Of a stretch of 64,000 nucleotides of DNA, positions 35,672 to 44,428 are shown piece by piece. Each line of letters starts with the position of its first letter. Within the stretch, counting starts at the first letter, position 1. Both the position numbers and the translations under genes were made by a program. The stretch is from NCBI RefSeq assembly GCF_900167075.1, contig NZ_FUWH01000009.1, forward strand, positions 70,586 through 134,585, given 5' to 3'. A model generated the notes under the pieces. It searched no databases and had not been told where the DNA came from. It saw only the letters and a program-made list of their open reading frames with translations. The stretch is from Sediminibacterium ginsengisoli. GTDB lineage: Bacteria > Bacteroidota > Bacteroidia > Chitinophagales > Chitinophagaceae.

Positions 35672-36949
35672 TTATTGAATGGTAGTAACTGTTGCTCCCA
35701 GTAACTGCAGATGTTCGTAGAAACCGGGATATGATTTATTAATAGCATCGGCTTCAGCAATAACAACCGGTCCGTCGGCTTTTAATGCCGCCACTGCACA
35801 GGCCATTGCAATCCGATGATCATGATGGGAGTGCACTTCTGCCTGCTTCAGTTTGCCGGTACCTGTTACCAGCATCAGGTTATCCTGCAGCCTGATCTCT
35901 ATTCCCAGTTTCCCGAATTCTTCCTGCAACGTAATGGCTCGGTTGCTTTCCTTGTGCGTCAGCCGGTCTGCACCTTCAATCACCGTTGTTCCTTCGCAGT
36001 AAGCTGCAAGCGCTACCAGGGGCGGAAAAAGATCCGGGCAATCGGTTGCATCGAAATGGAAGGCTTTCAAAGGTAATGGTCCTACTTCTATTTCATCCTG
36101 CCTTACAGAAAGCCTGCACCCTGCAGCAGCTAAAGCCTGCAGAATTGCTTTGTCGGCCTGCGTGGAATCTACCTGTAACCCTTTCACTGTAATATCGCCT
36201 GCAATGGCACCGGCCACCAGCAAGAATGCTGCACCGCTCCAGTCGCCTTCCACTGCATAAGTGATCGTTTCAAGAACTGTTTTTTGAGAGGCTGATGTAA
36301 AAACGAATTCCTCATAATTCCGGTTTTCCACCTGCCAGCCGAAATCTTCCATCACCCGGAGCGTTAGATCGATATATGGTTTGCTTTTCAGGTCATTTAC
36401 CTTAATGGTCACATGATCTGCTCCTGCTGCACCATAAGCCATGAGCAGGCCGGTAAGAAACTGCGAGCTCAGTGAACCATCTACCGTTATATCCGCGGGT
36501 TGCAATGGTCCTTTGATCACAAGCGGGAGTTTGCCGTTATTTGACTGCGTCTGGACGCCCAGCTGAGGTAATATGTTATCGAAAAAATCCAGGGGACGTG
36601 TTAACAGGCTGCCGCTTCCGTTCAGTGTGATCTGTTTTGTTGCAAGCGCTGCTATGGGCGTAAACATCCTGATGCCTAACCCGCTTTCTCCGCAGTTCAC
36701 TTCATCACTGGCAGGGGCAACGCCAGCCGATACAATCGTAATACTTCCGTCTGCTTCCTGTTTAACAACTGCGCCGAGTTTTTGTATTACATCCAGCGCA
36801 GCGAGGTCGTCATTGCTTTTGCCGGGGTTCTGTATCACCGTTTTTCCTTTTCTTACCAACGCTGCGGCACAGGCTCTCTGCATGCTGCTTTTTCCTGCTG
36901 CCGCAAGTATGCTTCCGCTGATCCGCGAAGGCGCAACTGATACTATCAT
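35672..36949 (-). CDS. aroA: 3-phosphoshikimate 1-carboxyvinyltransferase (EPSP synthase)
   Basis: The 425-aa protein has the substrate-binding start GKSSMQRACAAALV, the NGSGSLLTRPLDFF segment, LSSQFLTGLLMAYG, and the DCPDLFPPLVALAAYCEGTT/LTHKESNR region near the C-terminus. It adds enolpyruvate to shikimate-3-phosphate. It lies 8 nt after aroB. The N-terminus matches the family with this start. Confidence 0.96.
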   Translation of the reverse strand: MIVSVAPSRISGSILAAAGKSSMQRACAAALVRKGKTVIQNPGKSNDDLAALDVIQKLGAVVKQEADGSITIVSAGVAPASDEVNCGESGLGIRMFTPIAALATKQITLNGSGSLLTRPLDFFDNILPQLGVQTQSNNGKLPLVIKGPLQPADITVDGSLSSQFLTGLLMAYGAAGADHVTIKVNDLKSKPYIDLTLRVMEDFGWQVENRNYEEFVFTSASQKTVLETITYAVEGDWSGAAFLLVAGAIAGDITVKGLQVDSTQADKAILQALAAAGCRLSVRQDEIEVGPLPLKAFHFDATDCPDLFPPLVALAAYCEGTTVIEGADRLTHKESNRAITLQEEFGKLGIEIRLQDNLMLVTGTGKLKQAEVHSHHDHRIAMACAVAALKADGPVVIAEADAINKSYPGFYEHLQLLGATVTTIQ

Positions 36950-36957
36950 TTCCTTTC

Positions 36958-37977
36958 CTATAATTGTTTTAAAATCTTTTCCAGTTCTGCAAACGCTATG
37001 GTCTGCTGCACACCTTTGCCGATATTCTTCAGCAGGATATAACTGATACTGGTCTTTTCTTTTTTCTTGTCTTTCTGCAGTATTTTAAATGCCGCTTCCT
37101 TATCGAAAACCGCATAAGTGGGCAGGCCGTACTGTTTCAGTAAAGCCACCAGCTCATCTGTATTTCCGAATCCGTTCAGATGCTGCGAGATAATAGCTGC
37201 ATAAGTCATCCCGATACTGATTGCCTGTCCGTGACTCAGCTCATACATATTCTCGATCGCATGGCCGAGCGTGTGACCGAAATTGAGCAGTTTTCTTTCG
37301 CCCTGCTCAAATTCATCGTTCATCACAACTTTTGTTTTGATCAGCGCATTCTTCTCTATCAGCGTTGCCAGCAAACGATCGTCTTTACGATAGTCTGTAA
37401 GTTTACGCTGCTGCAGCTGTCTGAACATGGGTGCATCTTTGATGGCCGCATGTTTGATGATCTCCGCAAAACCGTTCTGCCATTCTGCTCTCGGCAATGT
37501 TTTCAGGAATGAATAATCGAACAATAAAAAAGAAGGTTGCCGTATCAGTCCTACCATGTTTTTGTAAACACCTACATCAATCCCGTTCTTACCGCCGATC
37601 GATGCGTCTACCATAGCCAGCACGGATGTGGGTACAAATCCGCAGGGAATACCGCGCATGTAAATGCCTGCCACATAACCTGTAATATCTGTGATCACAC
37701 CGCCGCCTACCCCGATGAGTGTTGTTTTCCGGTCTGCGCCGAGATCGATCAGCTGGTCGATCACCATGTCAACCGTCTGCTGTACTTTGTATTCTTCTCC
37801 GGGTTTGAGCACGATGGTGTTCCAGCCGCGGAACTTTTTCTGATGTGCGGCAAACACATGCTCGTCGGTCAGTAGCACCGCCTGTTCCTGTACTACCAGT
37901 TTGCCCAGGTCGGCAAAAGCAGCATTGAAATAATAATCTACCGTTGATCGGGAAAATGAAAACTGTTTGTGTTTCAT
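36958..37977 (-). CDS. aroB: 3-dehydroquinate synthase
   Basis: From ATG 37977 the protein is 339 aa (MKHKQFSFSRS); an earlier ATG at 37998 would add seven residues. The NAD-binding GVGGGVITDITGYVAGIYMR and the metal-binding LLNFGHTLGHAIENM segments identify AroB. It closes the ring of DAHP to dehydroquinate. It lies 63 nt after the DAHP synthase gene. Confidence 0.96.
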   Translation of the reverse strand: MKHKQFSFSRSTVDYYFNAAFADLGKLVVQEQAVLLTDEHVFAAHQKKFRGWNTIVLKPGEEYKVQQTVDMVIDQLIDLGADRKTTLIGVGGGVITDITGYVAGIYMRGIPCGFVPTSVLAMVDASIGGKNGIDVGVYKNMVGLIRQPSFLLFDYSFLKTLPRAEWQNGFAEIIKHAAIKDAPMFRQLQQRKLTDYRKDDRLLATLIEKNALIKTKVVMNDEFEQGERKLLNFGHTLGHAIENMYELSHGQAISIGMTYAAIISQHLNGFGNTDELVALLKQYGLPTYAVFDKEAAFKILQKDKKKEKTSISYILLKNIGKGVQQTIAFAELEKILKQL

Positions 37978-38040
37978 CGGATGGATATAGGGCAACATCT
38001 GTACTGCTGTTTACAACAATACAAATGACGCATGACCGGT

Positions 38041-39126
38041 TTATGAATTCATGATCTTGTTCTGGTGATTGATGCTTTCCATGTGAACGGCATCGAAGTA
38101 TTTGGTAACAAATTCGCGGCTGAGCCCGAGCTTCTCCCCTTTATCGAATGCTCTTTCGAGGATCGCATTCCAGCGGTTGGTTTGCAGGATCGTGATATCG
38201 TTGTCTTTTTTATACTGACCGATCTTATCCGCCACTTTCATACGCTGGCCCAGCAACTGCAGTAATTCATCATCGAGCTGGTTGATCTGCTGGCGCATTT
38301 TTTCCATGGCCGCATGCAGTTCTTCGGAATTGATATCTTCTTTTCTCCAGATGATCGAGCTGATCATTTCACCCAGTTTTTCCGGTGTGATCTGCTGTTT
38401 GGCATCGCTCCATGCGTTATCGGGGTCGATATGACTTTCGATGATCAGGCCGTCGAAATCGAGATCAATCGCTTTCTGCGCTACATCCATGAGAATATCT
38501 CTTCTGCCGCAGATATGCGAAGGATCATTGATCAGCAGCATATCCGGGTTACGGCGCTTCATTTCAATGGCCAGGTGCCACATGGGTGCATTGCGGTATT
38601 CGGTATTGCCGTAGGAACTGAACCCGCGGTGGATGAGCCCGATATTACGGATGCCAGCTTTCGCTACACGCTCTACTGCGCCGATCCATAATTCGAGGTC
38701 GGGGTTGATGGGGTTTTTGATGAGGACGGGAACATCCACGCCTTTCAGTGCATCAGCTACTTCCTGAACGCTGAACGGGTTCACGGTAGTACGTGCGCCG
38801 ATCCATAAAACGTCTACATCAAAGTGTAATGCATCTTCTACCTGTTTGCCTGTTGCTACTTCCACAGCTACGGGCAGACCGGAGGCTTTTTTAGCCTGCT
38901 GCAGCCAGGGCAGGCCCTTGGTGCCGATGCCTTCAAAACTGCCGGGGCGTGTACGTGGTTTCCAGATACCTGCACGGAGGATATCTACTTTGCCTGTTGC
39001 AGCCAGTCTTGTAGCGGTTTGTACAACCTGCTCTTCTGTTTCTGCGCTGCAGGGACCTGAGATGATGAGCGGACGTTTCTGTAAAAGGCCTTCCACTCCT
39101 GTTGCCTGTTCGATTGCTTGCTCCAT
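38041..39126 (-). CDS. Bifunctional DAHP synthase / chorismate mutase (AroQ type)
   Basis: The 361-aa protein has an N-terminal type I (KDO8PS-like) DAHP synthase (residues about 15-260; GPCSAE, WKPRTRPGSFEG, LIHRGFSSYG, DPSHICGRR) and a C-terminal AroQ chorismate mutase of about 90 residues (LHAAMEKMRQQINQLDDELL; LGQRMKVADKIGQYK). It thus performs the first pathway step and the branch step to prephenate; the mutase domain may give feedback control. Both catalytic parts look intact. It follows the helicase gene in the operon. Confidence 0.95.
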   Translation of the reverse strand: MEQAIEQATGVEGLLQKRPLIISGPCSAETEEQVVQTATRLAATGKVDILRAGIWKPRTRPGSFEGIGTKGLPWLQQAKKASGLPVAVEVATGKQVEDALHFDVDVLWIGARTTVNPFSVQEVADALKGVDVPVLIKNPINPDLELWIGAVERVAKAGIRNIGLIHRGFSSYGNTEYRNAPMWHLAIEMKRRNPDMLLINDPSHICGRRDILMDVAQKAIDLDFDGLIIESHIDPDNAWSDAKQQITPEKLGEMISSIIWRKEDINSEELHAAMEKMRQQINQLDDELLQLLGQRMKVADKIGQYKKDNDITILQTNRWNAILERAFDKGEKLGLSREFVTKYFDAVHMESINHQNKIMNS

Positions 39127-39151
39127 TATTCTGATTGAATGGTTTATTGGT

Positions 39152-39228
39152 GATGATTACGGTTAAATAATATGTTACCGACCGGCTTATGATAAACAGC
39201 TTCTGCAACACATTATTTAACCATCATC
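39152..39228. repeat. Inverted repeat between helicase and DAHP synthase genes
   Basis: GGTTAAATAAT (39161-39171) and ATTATTTAACC (39212-39222) are a perfect 11-bp inverted repeat; with a 3-nt bulge GATGAT (39152-39157) pairs with ATCATC (39223-39228). The loop is 40 nt. It sits at the 3' side of the helicase gene that interrupts the aromatic operon. Confidence 0.5.
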
Positions 39229-39258
39229 GCCCGAACCACCCGATTGAAGGAGCCGGGA

Positions 39259-40959
39259 TTACTCCTCGCCCCTTCTGGGTTTCCGACCGCCACCGGTCTC
39301 AGCATCGTTCATGCGTATGCGTCTGCCTTTATAATTCTTTCCGTCGAGGGAACGGATCATCTGCTTTGCTGCGCCTTTGTCTATTTCGATCCAGCTGTTC
39401 ATGTCTTTCATATCGATACGACCTAATACTTCTTTTTTCAGGTCGCTCATATCGAGAATGAACTGAAGGAAACTTGATTTGTAAAAACCATCCTTGGTAC
39501 CAAGGTTCACAAAAAGACGGCTGTATCCGCCACCGCCTTTGCTTCTGAATTCATTTTTACCGGCGCCATAAGCATCGTTACGGGAACCTTTTTTGTTGAA
39601 GTCGTTCTTACCGCGGTCGCTCCTGTCTCTCTCCCTTACATTGAGATCTTCAGAGTTCTCATAGTATTTGAGGAATCGGTCGAATTCCATCGCAGCAACG
39701 CGTTTCAGTACTTCTTCCTTGCTCACGTCTGCAAATTTCTCTGCAAGCATGGGAACATAGGTTTCATAATCGCCGTGGCTGATATCGGCCGACAGCAGTT
39801 TATCCATAAAATGGAAGAACTGTTTGCGGCATACATCTTTTCCGCTCGGGATATCCAGCTTATTGAATTTCGAATTGTTGATGCGTTCGATCTGCTTCAG
39901 CTTGAACATCTCTTTCGAGTGCACGATCGCGATGCTGATACCCTGGTTACCGGCGCGTCCGGTACGGCCACTGCGGTGGGTATATACTTCAACGTCATCG
40001 GGCAGTTCATAGTTGATCACGTGCGTAATGCCCTGAACATCGATCCCGCGGGCAGCCACATCGGTTGCAATGAGTAACTGCAGGCTTTTATCGCGGAATT
40101 GTCCCATTACCTTATCACGCTGTGCCTGGGTAAGGTCTCCGTGCAGGGCATCGATATCGTAGCCCTCCCTTGTAAGTCTTTCTGATATCTCCTGCGCGTC
40201 CAGTTTGGTACGTGTGAAGATGATACCATAGATACCGGGATTGAAATCGATGATCCTTTTCAGTGTTTCGTAACGGTGGTGTGCAGTTGTTACATAATAC
40301 TGGTGATCGATGCTTTTGTTGGCCATGTTCACTTTACCAACCGTTACTTCTACCGGATCTTTCATGTAGCGTTTGCTTACTTTACGGATCTCAGGAGGCA
40401 TGGTAGCACTGAACAGCCAGGTGCTTTCGCGCTTAGGGGTGTTCTGCAGGATGAATTCGATATCTTCCTTGAAGCCCATGTTCAGCATTTCGTCTGCTTC
40501 ATCGAGTACCACATAGCTGATCTGTTCCAGGTTAATCGCTTTTCTTTCGATCAGGTCTATCAAACGGCCCGGAGTAGCTACTACGATCTGCGTACCTCTT
40601 TTCAGGTCGCGGATCTGCAGCCCGATGGAAGCACCACCGTATACAGCCACTACTGAAATAGAAGGCAGGTATTTCTTAAAAAGCTCTATTTCCTTTACGA
40701 TCTGGAGGCATAATTCCCTGGTAGGACAAACCACCAGTGCCTGCGGATATTTTGCTGCAGCATCGATAAGCTGTAACAAGGGTATGCCAAATGCCGCTGT
40801 TTTTCCTGTTCCTGTCTGGGCCAGGCCAATAAAATCCTTTGTACCGCTAAGCAATACGGGGATCGCCTGTTCCTGAATAGCAGTTGGGTTCACATACCCC
40901 AACTCGTCGGTTGCCTGAATCAATCTTGCATCAATTCCCAACCCTTCAAATGTCATCAT
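39259..40959 (-). CDS. DEAD-box RNA helicase with DbpA-type RNA-binding domain
   Basis: The 566-aa protein has the Q motif, motif I AQTGTGKT (47-54), DEAD (153-156), SAT, and HRSGRTGR in the second RecA domain, then a basic linker (RERDRSDRGKNDFNKKGSRN) and a C-terminal DbpA RNA-binding domain (SRLFVNLGTKDGFYKSSFLQ; SWIEIDKGAAKQM). It resembles CsdA/DeaD, which helps ribosome assembly and RNA decay in the cold. It lies between tyrA and the DAHP synthase gene and has its own promoter, so it may not be part of the aromatic transcript. Confidence 0.94.
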   Translation of the reverse strand: MMTFEGLGIDARLIQATDELGYVNPTAIQEQAIPVLLSGTKDFIGLAQTGTGKTAAFGIPLLQLIDAAAKYPQALVVCPTRELCLQIVKEIELFKKYLPSISVVAVYGGASIGLQIRDLKRGTQIVVATPGRLIDLIERKAINLEQISYVVLDEADEMLNMGFKEDIEFILQNTPKRESTWLFSATMPPEIRKVSKRYMKDPVEVTVGKVNMANKSIDHQYYVTTAHHRYETLKRIIDFNPGIYGIIFTRTKLDAQEISERLTREGYDIDALHGDLTQAQRDKVMGQFRDKSLQLLIATDVAARGIDVQGITHVINYELPDDVEVYTHRSGRTGRAGNQGISIAIVHSKEMFKLKQIERINNSKFNKLDIPSGKDVCRKQFFHFMDKLLSADISHGDYETYVPMLAEKFADVSKEEVLKRVAAMEFDRFLKYYENSEDLNVRERDRSDRGKNDFNKKGSRNDAYGAGKNEFRSKGGGGYSRLFVNLGTKDGFYKSSFLQFILDMSDLKKEVLGRIDMKDMNSWIEIDKGAAKQMIRSLDGKNYKGRRIRMNDAETGGGRKPRRGEE

Positions 40960-40977
40960 GTATTAAAAAATTTCCTG

Positions 40978-41007
40978 CAAAGGTACTTTTTATAGGGGGC
41001 TTTACAG
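40978..41007 (-). promoter_or_regulatory. Promoter of the DEAD-box helicase gene
   Basis: On the minus strand TACCTTTG (40978-40985) matches TAnnTTTG, with CTG (41005-41007) at 19-nt spacing in place of TTG. The start codon follows 18 nt later. The 180-nt region to tyrA holds nothing else recognisable. Confidence 0.5.
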
Positions 41008-41139
41008 CTTTTTTGTTTCAATGCGTTCATTTTGAAGCAATTGATGGCAACCAGGCAGCATTATCCTGTTGTTTCTCTGTTATCATAAACCAGTCTGTCA
41101 AAGATCATTTTGCAGCAACTGCTGCCACTGCCAGGGCAT

Positions 41140-41988
41140 TTATTTCAGGATCCGCCTGATACCGTTGGCTTTTTCTATCAGTTCTTCCAGGTATGCGTAA
41201 TTCTCTTTTTCAAGGCTCACTTTGAACTTACGGAGCTGTGAAATATGTTCATTCAGTACATCCAGCACATTATCCCTGTTCTGCATAAAAATGGGTACCC
41301 ACATGGCCGGGTTGCTTTTGGCCAGCCTCACCGTACTTTCGAAACCACCGCTGGCCAGCTCGAAAATGGCATTCTCTTCGCGTTCTTTTTCAAGTACGGT
41401 ATTGGCAAGGGCGAAAGATGTGATATGAGATATATGACTTACATAAGCCACATGTACATCGTGCTCTTCCGCATTCATATATACAAGGTGCATTCCGAGC
41501 AACCCGTACAATTCTTCGATCAGTGCTACTGCATCGGCATCGCTCTGCTCGCGGTTGCAGATTACGGTGGCTTTATTGGCGAATGCGTGTTTTACTGCGG
41601 CTTCAGGGCCGCTGTACTCTGTACCCCACATCGGGTGCGATGCCACGAAACGGCCACGCCTGCTATGCTGGTCGGCAGATTCGCAGATTGTTTTTTTGGT
41701 AGATCCCACATCCATGATCACCTGCGTGGTAGCAAGGTCGAGCACTACTGGCAATAATGTTTCCGCTGCATTGATCGGTGTGGCCAGTACCACGAGATCA
41801 GAGGTTTCCACTGCTTTATGAAGTGGCAGGATTTCATCTGCGAGCCCGAGCTCCAATGCTTTTTCAGCGTGTGCGGGATTCGATTCAACTCCTATCACTT
41901 TGTCCGCAAAGCCTTTTTCGCGAAGTGCCAGTGCCATTGATCCGCCGATCAATCCCATTCCCACGATGCTTACCGTTCTTGTTTTCAT
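41140..41988 (-). CDS. tyrA: Prephenate dehydrogenase
   Basis: From ATG 41988 the protein is 282 aa and begins MKTRTVSIVGMGLIGGSMAL, a Rossmann motif (GMGLIGG at 10-16). ASHPMWGTEYSGPEAA includes the catalytic His region, and HVAYVSHISHITSFALAN follows the family. It oxidises prephenate to hydroxyphenylpyruvate for tyrosine. No ACT domain is present. An open frame continues upstream to 42054 but overlaps the aminotransferase end. Confidence 0.94.
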   Translation of the reverse strand: MKTRTVSIVGMGLIGGSMALALREKGFADKVIGVESNPAHAEKALELGLADEILPLHKAVETSDLVVLATPINAAETLLPVVLDLATTQVIMDVGSTKKTICESADQHSRRGRFVASHPMWGTEYSGPEAAVKHAFANKATVICNREQSDADAVALIEELYGLLGMHLVYMNAEEHDVHVAYVSHISHITSFALANTVLEKEREENAIFELASGGFESTVRLAKSNPAMWVPIFMQNRDNVLDVLNEHISQLRKFKVSLEKENYAYLEELIEKANGIRRILK

Positions 41989-41992
41989 CAGT

Positions 41993-43168
41993 TTATTTTT
42001 CACCGCTGCCAATGGCTTCGGTAATTCTTTCAATTGCTTTTTCGAATTTCTCAATGCTGCCGCAAAGGCTCACACGGATATACCCGTTACCGGCCTGCCC
42101 GAAAATGCCGCCTGGCGTGATGAACACATTGGCATCATACAGCACTTTATCGCTCAGCGTATAACCATCCTTATAACCAGCCGGAATACGTGCCCAGACA
42201 AACATGCCCGCCTGCGATTCCGAATAACTGCAACCGAGCAGGTTCAGCAGCTCCCACACTTTTTCGCGGCGTTTATGATAGATCGCATTGATCTCACTAT
42301 ACCAGTCCTTCCCGAGCTCCAGCGCTTTCACTGCGGCTAATTGTACCGGCAGGAACATCCCGCTGTCCATATTACTTTTAAAACGAAGTATTTCTTCGAT
42401 CCTTTCTTTCGCGCCACATAACATACCCACACGCCAGCCGGCCATATTAGCGCTTTTACTGAGCGAGTTCAGTTCTACAGCTACTTCTTTTGCACCTTCC
42501 ACCTGCAGCAGACTTGCCGGCTTTTCGTTCAGGATAAAACTGTAAGGGTTATCATGACAGATCAGGATCTGATGCTTCTTACCGAACGCGATCAGTTTCC
42601 GGAACAATTCCTCCGTTGGCAAACTTCCTGTTGGCATATGCGGATAATTCACCCACATCAGCTTTACATTTTCCAGTCCGGCAGCTTCCAGTGCTTCAAA
42701 ATCGGGTTCCCAGCCGGCATTTTCATTTAATGTATAGGTTACAGGAATACCACCCGCCAGTTTTACTGCGCTGCTGTAAGTGGGGTAGCCCGGGTCGGGG
42801 ATCAATGCTTTGTCTCCGGTGCTGAGATAGGTCATGCAGATATGCATGATGCCTTCCTTGCTGCCGATCAGCGGCAGTACTTCTGTATCGGAATTCAGTT
42901 CTACGTTATACCAGGTATGGTACCACCCTGCAATTGCCTTACGGAAAGCAGGTACACCTTTATAACCCTGGTAAGCATGCACGTTGGGCCTGGCAGCTTC
43001 TTCCGTAAGAACTTTTACCACATCGGGATGCGGTGGCAGATCAGGACTGCCGATACCAAGGTTGATGATATCTTTTCCGGCTGCATTCAATCCTTCGATC
43101 TCACGGAGCTTCTGAGAGAAATAATATTCACCAATTCCTTCCAGTCGTGTTGCTGTTGTGATGTTCAT
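41993..43168 (-). CDS. PLP-dependent class I/II aminotransferase (aromatic operon)
   Basis: The 391-aa protein has the class I fold with PLP Lys238 (NSLSKSANMAGWR), Asp206 region (ICHDNPYSFIL) and GIGSPDLPPHPDV near the N-terminus. Its place between pheA and tyrA suggests transamination of phenylpyruvate and hydroxyphenylpyruvate, or of prephenate; which one cannot be told from sequence. It starts 3 nt after the pheA stop and ends 4 nt before tyrA. Confidence 0.92.
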   Translation of the reverse strand: MNITTATRLEGIGEYYFSQKLREIEGLNAAGKDIINLGIGSPDLPPHPDVVKVLTEEAARPNVHAYQGYKGVPAFRKAIAGWYHTWYNVELNSDTEVLPLIGSKEGIMHICMTYLSTGDKALIPDPGYPTYSSAVKLAGGIPVTYTLNENAGWEPDFEALEAAGLENVKLMWVNYPHMPTGSLPTEELFRKLIAFGKKHQILICHDNPYSFILNEKPASLLQVEGAKEVAVELNSLSKSANMAGWRVGMLCGAKERIEEILRFKSNMDSGMFLPVQLAAVKALELGKDWYSEINAIYHKRREKVWELLNLLGCSYSESQAGMFVWARIPAGYKDGYTLSDKVLYDANVFITPGGIFGQAGNGYIRVSLCGSIEKFEKAIERITEAIGSGEK

Positions 43169-43171
43169 AAC

Positions 43172-44008
43172 TTATCCTTTTACTGCTTTTCCTGTTTTGT
43201 AGATCCCGAACATTTTTACCTGGATGGTCAGTGCATTGATGGCAGTGAGTACTTTATCCAGTTGTTTCCTGTTATCGAATTCCATATCGGCATAAAAACC
43301 ATATTTGAAATTGCTGCCGGGAATGGGCATGCTTTGAAGTTTACTCAGGTTAAGACCATTGTCGGCTATTTTACCCAGTACTTTGGCGAGAGAGCCTTTG
43401 GAATGATCGGTCTGGAAATAGAGGGAAGCTTTATCAGCGTCTTCAGGTTCAACCGCATCTTTTTCGCGTTGCAGTACCAGGAAGCGGGTCACATTGTTTT
43501 TGAGGGTATGGATATCGGGAGCGAGGATTTCAAGATCGAAAAGTTCTGCGGCGAGTTTACCGGCAACAGCGGCTACATGGTTACTGCGGTGTTTATGGAT
43601 ATGTCTTGCACTGAGAGCTGTATCTTCCGTTTCAACCAGTTTCCAGTTATGCTGTTCAAGGAAATCGATGCATTGAAGCAGGGCCATGGGGTGACTGTGC
43701 ACTTCCCGTATATCTTCCAGTCTTACGCCGGGATTTACCAGGAGGTTCTGGCTGATGGAAAGAAAGACTTCGCCGGTCACTTTCAGTTTGGCTTTCTGAA
43801 TGAGGTTGTAATTGGGAAGAATACTGCCTGCAATGGAATTCTCGATGGCCATGATGCCGCCGCCCGACAGTTTTTTGTCTTCCGCGGTTCTGATCACTTC
43901 GCGGAAAGTGGCGCAGGGTAATACTTCTACGTCCTTTCCGAAGAAATGCCGTGCCGCCACCTGGTGAAAGCTTCCTTCGTAACCTTGTATTGCGATGCTG
44001 TTGTTCAT
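43172..44008 (-). CDS. pheA: Prephenate dehydratase
   Basis: The 278-aa protein has a prephenate dehydratase domain (residues 1-180; IAIQGYEGSFHQVAARHFF, IMAIENSIAGSI, and the catalytic NVTRFLVL) and a C-terminal ACT domain (about 190-270; SLYFQTDHSKGSLAKVLGKI) that senses phenylalanine. No chorismate mutase is fused here; that activity is in the DAHP synthase gene downstream. It is the first structural gene behind the Phe/Tyr leader and attenuator. Confidence 0.96.
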   Translation of the reverse strand: MNNSIAIQGYEGSFHQVAARHFFGKDVEVLPCATFREVIRTAEDKKLSGGGIMAIENSIAGSILPNYNLIQKAKLKVTGEVFLSISQNLLVNPGVRLEDIREVHSHPMALLQCIDFLEQHNWKLVETEDTALSARHIHKHRSNHVAAVAGKLAAELFDLEILAPDIHTLKNNVTRFLVLQREKDAVEPEDADKASLYFQTDHSKGSLAKVLGKIADNGLNLSKLQSMPIPGSNFKYGFYADMEFDNRKQLDKVLTAINALTIQVKMFGIYKTGKAVKG

Positions 44009-44044
44009 TTTGATGTTGCTGTTCTTCTTGTTGGATTAAGGGAT

Positions 44045-44073
44045 AAAAAAATCCCGACCTGATGGCCGGGATT
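44045..44073 (-). terminator. Attenuator terminator upstream of pheA
   Basis: On the minus strand AATCCCGGCC, loop ATCA and GGTCGGGATT form a 10-bp stem with one G-U pair, followed by a run of T (complement of 44045-44050). It lies 36 nt before the pheA start codon, after the leader peptide stop, so it is an attenuator and not the end of an upstream gene. Confidence 0.9.
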
Positions 44074-44094
44074 GTATTTTGATTCGTTGATTGC

Positions 44095-44181
44095 TTACGC
44101 TTTTGCAAATACCACCCGGCTCCTTTTGGTAAAGAAGTAATAAAAGAAAAAATAAAAGGTATTTGCACTTGTGTTATTCAT
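44095..44181 (-). CDS. Phe/Tyr-rich leader peptide (28 aa) of the aromatic operon
   Basis: ATG at 44181 and TAA at 44095-44097 encode a 28-aa peptide whose residues 9-17 are FYFFFYYFF: six Phe and three Tyr in nine codons, flanked by MNNTSANT and TKRSRVVFAKA. Such runs are the hallmark of pheA-type leader peptides in which ribosome speed reports charged tRNA supply. Using both Phe and Tyr codons fits an operon that makes both amino acids. The run lies exactly between hairpin segments 1 and 2. It is too short for routine gene callers. An ATG five nucleotides upstream opens a two-codon frame only. Confidence 0.88.
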   Translation of the reverse strand: MNNTSANTFYFFFYYFFTKRSRVVFAKA

Positions 44182-44188
44182 TGCATGT

Positions 44189-44196
44189 CAAATATA
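44189..44196 (-). promoter_or_regulatory. -7 element of the aromatic operon promoter
   Basis: On the minus strand this reads TATATTTG, a full TAnnTTTG match, 7 nt before the leader-peptide ATG. A TTTG lies upstream at a short 15-nt spacing. Transcripts would have almost no 5' leader before the leader peptide. Confidence 0.6.
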
Positions 44197-44302
44197 GGAA
44201 GAGACTATACACAAAAATCAGATGCAAGGATATTTTTTTTACTAACAAACTTTAGTTTGCATCGGAGTAATAAAAAAGTGGGGCAGGCATATAAAAGAAA
44301 AA

Positions 44303-44330
44303 AGCCCCTCCGTGGAAACGGAGCGGCCTC
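44303..44330 (-). terminator. Terminator of the small lipoprotein gene
   Basis: GCCCCTCCGT, loop GGAA and ACGGAGCGGC form a stem with one mismatch, followed on the minus strand by a long T-rich tract (complement of 44292-44303). It lies about 100 nt after the stop of the gene at 44429. The rest of 44197-44428 holds no gene I can support. Confidence 0.65.
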
Positions 44331-44428
44331 TAACGATTGCTTGCCATATGAAAAAATTTCTGCTCGTTACTTCCGGGCCGGCAAGCGGGCCATCAACACA
44401 TTTTCCTGTGCACGTAACGATGGTGTAA

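Larger units (their letters stand above)
44041..44196 (-). promoter_or_regulatory. Phe/Tyr transcription attenuator of the aromatic operon
   Basis: The region, read on the minus strand, holds a promoter element, a 28-codon leader peptide rich in Phe and Tyr, and mutually exclusive hairpins. Segment 1 (GCAAATACC, 44158-44166) pairs with segment 2 (GGTATTTGC, 44105-44113). Segment 2 with its 5' flank (44108-44120, GCCGGG and GTATT) can instead pair with segment 3 (44065-44078, CCCGGC and AATAC). Segment 3 also forms the terminator with segment 4 (44050-44059). Ribosome stalling in the Phe/Tyr run would cover segment 1, favour 2-3 and allow readthrough into pheA. Confidence 0.88.

Noticed and set aside
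42842-43921. Long plus-strand open frame of 359 codons
   Set aside because: It is antisense to the aminotransferase and pheA genes, is Cys/His-rich without any motif, and reflects their codon pattern.
44005-44100. T-box or amino-acid riboswitch upstream of pheA
   Set aside because: No T-box sequence or aptamer-like core; the leader peptide and 1-2/2-3/3-4 pairings explain the region.
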